Source: Paroedura picta
Taxonomy: Eukaryota > Chordata > Lepidosauria > Squamata > Gekkonidae
NCBI RefSeq assembly: GCF_049243985.1
Contig: NC_135381.1
Location: 27,080,345 to 27,144,344 of the forward strand
Length of the DNA: 64,000 bases
Direction of reading: 5' to 3'
The notes under the pieces: model-generated
Told to the model about the DNA's origin: nothing
The model's database searches: none
What the model saw: the letters and a program-made list of their open reading frames with translations, nothing else
In this document: positions 22,415 through 64,000 of the stretch, piece by piece
Position numbering within the stretch: position 1 is the stretch's first letter
Layout: each line of letters starts with the position of its first letter
Translations under genes and position numbers: made by a program

Positions 22415-25400
22415 GAGTTTAGCAACACAAAACTGTTTATTTATTAAATGACACAAAATACCTAGATAACAGACTCACCTTTTTAAAAGGACATGTATTT
22501 ACATTATTTACCAAATAAGAGACTTTCTGTACCCATCACTGACCTTTTGAAAGTGGGTTTTTTTTTTGCATTGAAGGACGCAATGCTGACATGCTCCACT
22601 TGCAAGATCCGTGTTTTAAGTTGAATATTTTTATGCAGTGAACAAGCACAGCCTCATATTCTAAATGACCTTGTGAAAAGGCTTTGAAAAGGAACAAGAT
22701 TATTTCCCCTCCCATCTGTCCCCTTTCCCCCAAACTCCAAAGGTACTCTTCTGAAGAATTTACTTATAGAAAAAGTATATTACATTTTTGAATGCTGCTG
22801 TACTCTTACAATTTTAAACTCTTCAAAAAGGAGATGCTCCTATTACATGAAAGCACTAAAAATAGTGATTTTCAAATGCACGAACAAAAACAGATGATAT
22901 GGTCAGAAGTTAAGGAGACTAGGACACACATATACACAAAATGCGCACATGCGCCAAAGACACAAAATGAGCATCTGAAAGATCAAAAAGAGAAAACCAC
23001 AGCTAAAGTAAACTTAACAATTTTCTACTTTTTTATTAACTATATGTACTTTGGCACTTTTGTGTAAGCTATAGAACAGAACAATCTTTACAACACATTT
23101 GCTGTTAATTTTGAAACAAAATGGTCACTTTTATTTGTTTAAACCAGCCAAGAAAGAAAGAAAAATAACCCATTTGGGATATAAAGATTCTTTTTAAAAA
23201 AAAAAAACCCAAAAGCCTAAAATATGTATCAGAATAAATTGTAATTCCTTATAAATTAGGCTGCTATAAACTGCATGCAATAGAGGAAAGATTCAAAAAT
23301 TTATGGCCAGACAAGCTGTGTCAGCCACAGTCTAAGCCCACTGGGAAAACAAGGTTAAGATATTTATGGCTTAATAAAGCAGGCACATGATCCCACTAAA
23401 GTTGCTGAACAGTATAGCTGGAAAGTTTTCCTTTATTTGTCAAAAGCAATCGCCAAACTAGGGAGAGTGCATGTGTGTGTGTGTCATAGATGCTGGTAAG
23501 TAAAGGAGTGAGGACAGAATTGTATGCTCGCTTCAGGTCTAATCTGAAGTTCTGCCAGAGCCCTCGTTACAATATTAAGCTGCCTCTGGAAAAGACTGCA
23601 CAGAAAAGAAAGAACTCAATAGAACAATCCAAATTGTCAGCATATGTAATGCTAAGATGCCCATGTATACAGGGGGTGCAGGATCCAAATACTTCCTATT
23701 CCAAACCAGTTACAGGTAAAAGCTTATTTAAAAATTGAGAATACTTTAAAAACAAATGTATTCAAAATAATGTCATCTGTTTTACGGCACTCAGACACAA
23801 AATTGTATTACTTTAATTTCCCTCTACCCCCCCCCCCTTATGTTTGACTGATTTTTCTGCCAAGCTTCTTTGCTGTACATAAAAGGAAAATGTTATTCAA
23901 GGGGGAAAAAAATTCAGAATGATCACAAACCATGAGAGAACAGAGAGTATGACATTGGTAACCAAAGGTTTTTAATTGCCTTTCCTATGACAAATTCCTT
24001 GTTACTGTTTCCCTGCATACTTAACCACACTCTATACTCCTAGTAAGATTATTCACTATCCTGCATGGTGCAGCCTCTAGTAATTCAGCCTCCATGCTAG
24101 TAATATTATTTTTCTGCACAAGGTGGGCATGCCAGTTGGGAGATGACTAAATTTTTCCACAGTGGGGGGATAAAAAATAAACTAAACCTGAAGGTGAACT
24201 GCTGGAACATTTCTTGTGGCTGGGGCTGGCTGTGAAGGTCAGCGCCAATGGACAATAGCTGTTATCGGTATTGCTTCATGCAATGATAAATTGCTTTACT
24301 TTTGTTCAACAGGAACATTGTTTGAAGATAAACATTTAGAACAGCACAGGTTTTAAAGCCACCTTAGGAAAGAATCCCCTAGACACAATGAATGCAACAC
24401 TGTACACAGCACAGGGTCCTCTCTGGTCTGCCAAATGAGATTACCTGAATAGCTAATCTAATGTTTCTCAATACAAATTAAGAATTTAAAAAGTGGGTAG
24501 AAGGTGCTGCTTCCAGATCATATGTTTTGAAAACAATTTTTAGTATGTACCCTTTTGCTCTCCCAAGTTAGGGAGGACTAGGGGGCCTGGTAGATTCATT
24601 AGGCCTTAAAACTGCTTCTGTTATGCAAGGATGCAATATCCAGGGCCATTGTGATCATGGGCTCAACAAAAGTTTAACAAAAGATTTGGATAATAGGGAG
24701 AAGGAAGCATTGAGCCTTAATGTTTGCTCTCTTGCAGAGAATTTGTTAGAATTTCCCCTCTTTGTATGGAGACAGAAATTTCCCCATGGCAGCTTTTATA
24801 GTAATGTTTATTTTCCTTTCTTTTTTCTTTGCAAATAGAAGCCTTATCAGCAGTGTAACCCCTAGTTTTCCATGGCATGTTTGCAGCACAGACCTCAAGC
24901 TATTCCAGGTGCCAACAACAAACAGGGATAAGCCCTTTAAATCTCAGAAGACCACTCACAGGGGTGCAAATTCTCTTTCCAACAGTTGCAGAAAAGTTTT
25001 GGTATCCTCAGTGTATGGCGGAGACTTTTGTTACTCTGAGGGAGTCAAATCCATATAAGTTTTTGCTATTTGATAAATACATCCAATAATGTTGTACAGT
25101 AATCAAGAGATTTGCATGCAGTTTAAGCATTTTTTAAAGACTATATTTTTGTTAAATTTTACCTTTTAACTATTTTGAGATGAAAAAAAGGATGACAGGC
25201 TTGCGCTAAAGAGAGACTTCCTCTTTAAATCTGGGGACCAATAGAATCACTAAGACCAGGTACGTCCTTACAGTTTTCTGCACGTCATACCAAATATCAT
25301 GCAAAGAGTTCAACAGCATTCTTCGTAAAATGTAAATACTACTCTTTTAAATGGGTATGTTAAGCCACTGAAAAAGTCCATTATACTATTCCCCCCTCCC

Positions 25401-25541
25401 CCCCCGTTACGTTGCTTTCACTCAGTCATTGGTAGTAAAAAAAGTTATTTTAATGGGACCAACTGGCTCATTTATCCACCAGCAACCAAGTAGAATATCA
25501 AGTGTGCAGAAAAGGAAAGCAAAGGCCCATTTGTGTGTGTT
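22415..25541 (-). other. CUL4B: CUL4B 3' UTR, about 3.1 kb
   Basis: AT-rich and almost free of known repeats, unlike the introns, which suggests constraint. A double minus-strand AATAAATAAA (22436-22445) marks the probable end near 22415. Other AATAAA candidates occur further upstream, so shorter forms are possible. No coding signal. Confidence 0.6.
22436..22445 (-). terminator. CUL4B: Polyadenylation signal of CUL4B (likely)
   Basis: TTTATTTATT on the plus strand, i.e. overlapping AATAAA hexamers on the coding strand, at the edge between unique sequence and repeat-rich intergenic DNA. Confidence 0.5.
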
Positions 25542-58719
<33,178 letters not shown>

Positions 58720-59260
58720 GAACACACAGAGGTGAGCAGGCTGAAGGGCATCAAATCCTTCTGGTGTGACAGACACGCAGAAAGAGACTGAGTTGGTAAC
58801 TGAAGAACTCTGCCTCGCCGGCGGGGTCCAACACTTGTGCCTCCGTGCCAAGCGGGTCCCCCTCGATCAGGAGGACAACGCTTGTCTGCCCTCCCCCTCT
58901 GGTTGGTTTCTTCTTCAGGGAGTGCTGCCTGCCCCGGGGGAGCGGGCGTCTCTCCCTGCTCCCGATTTTGTCAGGCCTCCTTCTCGGCTCTGCCCCCTTT
59001 TCCGCTCCAAGAAGCAGGCAGGGTCCCCTTTCTCACGGTCTTCCCCGTCCGAGGCCACCTCTCTCCTGAGGGGGGAGAGGGGAGTCGTGCTCCCTTCTCT
59101 CACTTCCCCTCCACTTCCTCCTCCTCTTTCGTGGTCGATAGAGAGGGAGGGGGGAGGGAGACCGGCCAGGAATCGCGGCTTGTTATTGTCAATACTAGAG
59201 CTGGGAGGCAGGAAGGCTAAAGATGGCGGCGCATCCGGTCGCTAGGCATGCCGGGAAGCC
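58720..59260 (-). promoter_or_regulatory. CUL4B: CUL4B CpG-rich 5' UTR and promoter
   Basis: CpG-rich stretch upstream of the coding start. AAGATGGCGGC at 59220-59230 is a strong YY1 consensus, a motif that usually lies at or just after a start site, so transcription may begin near 59230. High CpG continues to about 59750. Confidence 0.55.
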
Positions 59261-60000
59261 GCCCCGCCCGGAAGCATTGCCGGGAGCTTTGGAACCGACC
59301 TCGAGTTCTCCCCGTGGGGATCCGTCAGACGAATGAGGCTGGCCAGGCTCTGGCAGGAAGGTGGCCGGCCTTGTCTGTCACGCCTCGGCCTTTTCTGGCA
59401 TCCTCTTCAACCTCCGCCTCGGCCTACCCCCCCCCCTCCCTCCCGCTACCTAGCACCGCACTCGCCTTCCTCTGTCCTCTGACCTACCGGAAGTGATCAT
59501 GTTGCCGGGTTGCTGCTGGCCTCTCGCGCGCCCGGCCATGGGGCGGCTGGTCCGGTAGAAAATCCTCGCGCTTCAGCGCTTGAAGCTCCCTTATGGAAAG
59601 AGGCGGGGCCACGGCACTTTTGCTCCCAGAAAGGGGGGGCGGGCTGATCCTTGTGGCCTTCCGTAACGGCTTTACTGGTGGCCTTTCGTTTTCTCGTGGC
59701 ACGACGGCATTTGAGCCCCATCGGAAGCCCCGTGTGGGCTTCCCGGTGGGGTTGGGGGGAGTAAAAGTTTGGCAGGAAGGGGAGGTAGGAATCTCTCGAA
59801 TGCCGCTTCTATCCCTAGACTCCTCCCCGCCCGTTTCAGGGGCAGGCTTAGGCGTGTTCTCCCCTTTTTTCGTTGGCCAGGAATGGGTTGTGGGGAACGC
59901 CTCGGTTCCTTCCCTGGTTTCAATTTGCCTCTCACCATCATGTGCAGAAATTTGGCTGATTGATCCTATGCAGCGTTAAGCGTGCTTAACTTTCCATTAA
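59261..60000. other. GC-rich spacer upstream of CUL4B
   Basis: Remainder of the CpG-rich zone, then unique-looking sequence. Long open frames here on both strands reflect high GC; none resembles a known protein. Confidence 0.4.
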
Positions 60001-60009
60001 GAGACAATC

Positions 60010-60480
60010 GTGTACTGATTTATACACAAGTGCTGGTGAAAGGGTACAGAGGAGAGCGACGAGGATGATCTGGGGCCAAGGGACCAAGCCCAATAAAGAT
60101 AGGTTGAGGGACTTGGAGAAAAGGAGGCTGAGAGGGGACATGATAGCCCTCTTTAAGTATCTGAAAAGTTGTCACTTGGAGGAGGGCAGGATGCTGTTTC
60201 CGTTGGCTGCAGAGGAAAGGACACGCAGTAATGGGTTTAAACTACAAGTACAACGATATAGACTTGATATCAGGGGAAAAAATTCACAGTCAGAGTAGAT
60301 CAGCAGTTGAATAGGCTGCCTAAAGGAGGTGGTGAGCTCCCCCTCACTGGCAGTCTTCAAGCAAAGGTTGGATACACACTTTTCTTGGATGCTTTGGGCT
60401 GATCCTGTGTTGAGCAGGGAGTTGGACTAGATGGCCTGTATGGCCTCTTCCAACTCTGATTCTGTGATTCTGAGTTTAAT
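60010..60480 (+). mobile_element. CR1 LINE 3' end
   Basis: GATCTGGGGCCAAGGGACCA, GAGAGGGGACATGATAGCCC, TGTCACTTGGAGGAGGGCAG and GGACTAGATGGCCTGTATGG then CTGATTCTGTGATTCTGAG: CR1 C-terminal coding part and tail. Confidence 0.88.
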
Positions 60481-61539
60481 GGAACAGCTCCAAAGTACCT
60501 TGAGCTGGTCACACATTCTCAGTGTTAACTACCTCACAGAACAATGTAAGCCACTTTGAGTCTTTATTTGGGAGACTCAAATAAGGCACTAATTAAGGCA
60601 ATAATAAATATCTCTCCCTAACACTTATACACTAGAATCAGCTTTTTCAGTACTAATCATTTTCTCTTGGCTTTTCATAATCAGAACCTATCTACATATT
60701 TATATTGTGTAATTTTTTGACAGTTTCTGTTAATTCATTCAACCTCTATTCTTACGTACTTTCATCTTTGTGTTGAAAAAGTAGCAGTCTAATTGTATTC
60801 AGTTATACCCCTCTTACATGTACATTGACCTACTTTTCTAGTAGAGATTATGTTGTTAGGCAGATTCTTTGAAGGCTTAGAGATTTCTGTTCTATTTTGT
60901 CCTTTTCTGGTAACTTGGTGAAAATCTTCCACATAAACAGCTTTGCAGAACCAAGTTTGTAGCTTCAAAACAAGTGCAGAATAGACTGCAAGGCTGAAGT
61001 GAACAAGAGGTTATGGATTTGCATGAAATTTCACACTTACTTAACTCTAATTGAATTACTTTTTAATATGGGTACTCTTTGATCTACCATTTGATTTTCT
61101 CTAATATATAAATTGCAGCACACAATAAGGCAACCAGGTTCATGTCATTACTCTTATCTGAAGAATTGCTAGTTTTATTAAAAAATAAATATCAAATCTT
61201 TTTGATCTGTTTCTTTTGTATAGATCAAAGCATTTTCTTTTCCAGTGTTACTGGTTTGGAAATTTGAAAGAATGGTAAAGCATCTGCTTGGTTTGCAGAA
61301 AGTCCCAAGTTCAGTGCATGGCATTTTTGGTTGTCACCCAGAGTCGACAATATAGGTTTTGACCAATAGTTTACTCAGGTTATGTTAAACTAAGAGTGAC
61401 TTTTTATCAACAGAAGAACTTTAAAGGAAGACTCTAGTCTGAAATTACTGGGTTAAACTTCAGTAAGTTTGACTTCATCGCTGTAGAAATTAACATTTAT
61501 TCTAGGTTTTAACATAATCACAGTTTGGTTAAGCCAAGA

Positions 61540-61640
61540 ATTTTTTTAAATTCCATGTATTGTTCTTTTGTTATTATGTAAACCGTCTTGAGCCCCCGGG
61601 GAGGGTGGTATATATAAATATAATAAATAAATAAAAATCA
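61540..61640 (+). mobile_element. L2-type LINE 3' tail
   Basis: GTAAACCGTCTTGAGCCCCC and GGGGAGGGTGGTATATATAA followed by (AATA)n. Confidence 0.7.
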
Positions 61641-61844
61641 CTAGGCTTTGTGCATTTCCTAATTGTTTAATAAGATTAGCATAACTTTACCACACTTCTT
61701 TTTACCACTATTCTAGTTAGGCAAGGCATACATAGTTTTATAATGGAATAATTTGAAGACTACAAAATTTATGGTAAAACAAAAACATGTTAAAATGTTT
61801 AAAACTTTGCTACTTCAATGGAATGGATGTTAGTATGTTATAGC

Positions 61845-62285
61845 AGAATAAAACAGAAGTCCTGTGGCACCTTTTTGTCACAACAGACTAACATGATTAC
61901 CTCACTGCAATTAGTGCCAGTACATTATTCAAGGCATGAGCTTTTGAGTGCATGCGTAATGTCCAAATATGCAGTTGGATAATTTTTTGCTCAAAAAGTC
62001 AATCAATCCTATGGGTTGAATTTACAAAAACATTGGAGTGATTGAACCCATAGGACTGATTGACTTTTCTAGCAAAAAAATATCCAACTGCATATTTGGA
62101 CGTTATGACGCAGTGTACTAATGTACTTTCTCCTTATATCTGTACTCTTATGATCCCTGTTCAATTGACTAAGGAATAGTGCATGCACACGCAAGTTCAC
62201 ATCTTGAATAAATCTTTGGTTTTAGAGGTACAGTTGGACTCAAATTTTGTTGTTTTAATCCAGGCCAACGCGGCTAGCCGCTTGA
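61845..62285. mobile_element. Fold-back repeat with a 66-bp-arm hairpin
   Basis: Outer parts (AAGTCCTGTGGCACC / GGTACAGTTGGACTC) resemble the fold-back element at 33598. Inside, 61955-62020 and 62039-62107 are near-perfect inverted repeats around an 18-bp loop. Its right part resembles 20995-21160. Confidence 0.6.
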
Positions 62286-62423
62286 ATCTGCCGTTAAATT
62301 ATGTTATTTTCTAAGTGAGAAGGGAGCATTTATCTTTGAGGCAGCTCCAGGTCATAAATGGGGCACTTTAAATCCGCTCTCGGTAGCTGGCTGTGGTGCG
62401 TGGGCCAAAGTAAACTGATGAAG

Positions 62424-62437
62424 GTCTCCATGGCAAC
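62424..62437 (+). promoter_or_regulatory. RFX X-box-like site
   Basis: GTCTCCATGGCAAC matches the RFX consensus GTNRCCNNRGYAAC with one mismatch, about 340 bp upstream of the MCTS1 ATG. Confidence 0.35.
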
Positions 62438-62499
62438 GCTTGTGCCAACGCTATGAGGGAAAAAAGGCTGTCTCAACTACCGGCTTTAACGTTCCTTAG

Positions 62500-62771
62500 A
62501 CGAAATGCCTGATGGGAAATGTAGTCTTTCCTCCCCTTCCTGCTGGTGACGCAGGGTGTTTCATTCGCTCTCGGAAAAGGTGCGGCCGGGGCAGCGCTTC
62601 ACGACGCGACGGCCGTAAAGCGACGCCGATTTCCTTTCTGCAGAAGTGACGGGAGGGCGTTAAGGCCTCTTGCGAGGCCGAAGAGGGTCAGGTCGGGAGC
62701 TAGTGGGTGCTTGCCTCGCCCCTCCCAGGTCCTCTCTCCGCCCGGAGGCGCGGGGACTCGACGTCCCCAGG
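62500..62771 (+). promoter_or_regulatory. MCTS1: MCTS1 CpG-rich promoter and 5' UTR
   Basis: CpG-rich block ending at the ATG, continuing into intron 1 to about 62860. No TATA box is apparent. ZNF143-like and RFX-like sites lie at its upstream edge. Confidence 0.6.
62505..62525 (-). promoter_or_regulatory. ZNF143/STAF-like site in the MCTS1 promoter
   Basis: On the minus strand, ACTACATTTCCCA followed by TCAGGCAT resembles the SBS consensus ACTACAATTCCCAGMATGC (one core mismatch). It lies about 250 bp before the ATG, a typical place for this factor. Confidence 0.55.
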
Positions 62772-62782
62772 ATGTTTAAGAA
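62772..62782 (+). CDS. MCTS1: MCTS1 first coding exon (gene continues past the window)
   Basis: ATGTTTAAGAA|GTGAGT encodes MFKK with the last codon split, the exact start and junction of vertebrate MCTS1 (MFKKFDEKEN...). MCTS1 (MCT-1) has a PUA domain and works with DENR in translation re-initiation and ribosome recycling. The call rests on the short match plus the conserved order LAMP2-CUL4B-MCTS1, the divergent orientation and a CpG-rich promoter directly upstream. The remaining exons must lie beyond 64000. Confidence 0.82.
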
Positions 62783-64000
62783 GTGAGTGGGGAACGTTCT
62801 CGGGGGTGGGGGGAATGTGGTGGTCGTCAGGCGGGTCTCCGTTTCTGTCGTTAATTAATATTGCACGAAGCAGCAGGCGTTTTAAAAATGAAAACTCTCG
62901 CGGAATTGCGAAATTAAAACGGGTGGGGAGGGGGAATCACATGTCGAACCTGAGCTACCTGGGTCAAGACTGCGATTAATGCAGCATAATATCTGATAGT
63001 AAAATGACATAGGAAGCCACAAACAGAGGAAACCAAGCCATCTGGAGGTAAAGTAGTGACCTCAGCATGTATAGGGTATTCAGAAAGTAAATTATCCTGG
63101 AATAAATCACTTCCCCCCCCTCCCCCGACGCATCCCTTGGCTAGGTGGGGACTATGGGTATACAGAGAATGAGGTGGCTGGATGGAGTCATTGAAGCAGT
63201 TGGTGCAAGCTTAAATGGACTCTGGGGAATGGTAGAGGACAGGAAGGCCTGGAGGATCATTGTCCATGGGGTCGCAATGGGTCGGACACAACTTCACACC
63301 TAACAACAACAATGGGTGTGCTGCAGGAGGCTCGGTGTTGATAGTTAAAGGCAAAAAACACAGGACGGAGATTAGGATATTGGTCTGTCTATCCCCTTCT
63401 CTGTGATATGTAAAAATGTATTTCTAGCATGCCGGAGGTAAGTCCTGTTTGTTTGGGTAAGTGAATTCGGATAACCAGAAACTGGTGAAGGGATATGGGA
63501 TAAGGGGACTAGAAAGTACAGGAGGGGAGGAAAGGATTTATAGACATAGGGTTTGGAAGAGCACGGGAATAGGCCTAAGGACTCTTTCAAAGTGCTCTTT
63601 TCATAGCTCTAGAAACTTCAGAATATAGTCTGAAAGTGGACCTTTGGTTGCCTGTCTTTTTTTTCTTTTTCTTTTTTTGATAGATGTTTTCTAAAGTTTC
63701 AGAAATCAAAAAAATTTGATCAGCAAACAGTGAAAAATTTCAGCTGCAGAAATTTAGTGCGCTGCTAGTTCCTGGGACTTCTTGCAGCGAATGCTGGAAT
63801 AAGTGGACAGTTGCCAGATTCAAGAAGGCACTTGTGATGCTCTTAAACAAGAGCCGTTCTCTGTTTCAGCTAACAGAGATAAGTTATGCCACAAGTGTAA
63901 AACTTGCTTTGGAAATATAATGCATGCATATGGAGCATGAGGATTATTGTAAAAGATTGAAGTAATCACATCTCTGTTGTAAAGGGTAGGTTTTAAAATG
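62783..64000 (+). other. MCTS1: MCTS1 intron 1 (part)
   Basis: CpG-rich at first, then repeat-bearing. A Bov-B LINE 3' end lies at 63120-63311. No further MCTS1 exon is recognisable. Confidence 0.6.
63120..63312 (+). mobile_element. Bov-B LINE 3' end
   Basis: GAGGACAGGAAGGCCTGGAG, GTCCATGGGGTCGCAATGGG, TCGGACACAACTTCACACCT and AACAACAACAA: a typical squamate Bov-B terminus. Supports a squamate host. Confidence 0.85.

Larger units (their letters stand above)
60480..62500. other. CUL4B-MCTS1 spacer, distal part
   Basis: AT-rich, with an L2 tail and the fold-back hairpin element. A tRNA-like SINE scrap (AAAGCATCTGCTTGGTTTGC) is near 61280. No gene seen. Confidence 0.5.

Noticed and set aside
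58766-59245. Long plus-strand open frames near the CUL4B promoter
   Set aside because: CpG-island frames without known domains; no splice or start evidence.
63690-63770. FDQQTVKNFSC-like translation that loosely recalls MCTS1 exon 2 (FDEKENVSNC)
   Set aside because: MCTS1 is almost invariant in vertebrates; the match is poor and a stop follows soon. The true exon 2 is probably outside the window.

Overview
This is nuclear DNA from a squamate reptile, most likely a lizard. Two lines of evidence place it there. The protein-coding content matches the vertebrate block LAMP2 - CUL4B - MCTS1 (human Xq24, same order and orientations). The repeats are typical of squamates: tRNA-derived SINEs with a Bov-B-like tail (Sauria SINE type), a Bov-B 3' end, L2-clade, CR1, R4-like and L1 LINE pieces, SPIN-like and other hAT elements. 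The species cannot be named from the sequence alone.

Layout. (1) 1-19083, minus strand: LAMP2, the lysosomal membrane glycoprotein, with nine coding exons per transcript and two alternative last exons (9A at 1747-1892, 9B at 6948-7087). Exon 5 carries a large Thr-rich 21-bp tandem repeat that makes the hinge several times longer than in mammals. (2) 19084-22430: intergenic, with the LAMP2 CpG-rich promoter followed by repeats. (3) about 22415-59230, minus strand: CUL4B, the cullin scaffold of CRL4 ubiquitin ligases. All 20 coding exons were assembled by splice-site phase (894 residues), with a 3' UTR of about 3.1 kb and a CpG-rich promoter with a YY1-like site. One CUL4B intron (48588-49657) is U12-type, with an ATATCCTTTT donor and a TTCTTAAC branch-site match, but its last two bases are AT instead of AC or AG. 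(4) 59240-62771: spacer between the divergent CUL4B and MCTS1 genes, with a CR1 piece and a long hairpin. (5) 62772-64000, plus strand: first coding exon (MFKK) and start of intron 1 of MCTS1; the rest lies beyond the window.

The introns are filled with mobile DNA. The most striking group is a palindromic hAT MITE of about 100-136 bp. There are nine copies; most are flanked by matching 8-bp duplications with central TA (the Buster-type pattern), and several are nested inside SINE or CR1 sequence. Its arms carry an exact copy of the ZNF143/STAF core ACTACAATTCCCA.

The three genes are ordinary housekeeping genes with no common pathway: lysosome membrane and chaperone-mediated autophagy (LAMP2), ubiquitin ligation (CUL4B), translation re-initiation/ribosome recycling (MCTS1). 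No CRISPR array, operon, rRNA gene or wholly new gene system was found. The points of real interest are the minor-intron terminus, the LAMP2 repeat hinge and the MITE families.
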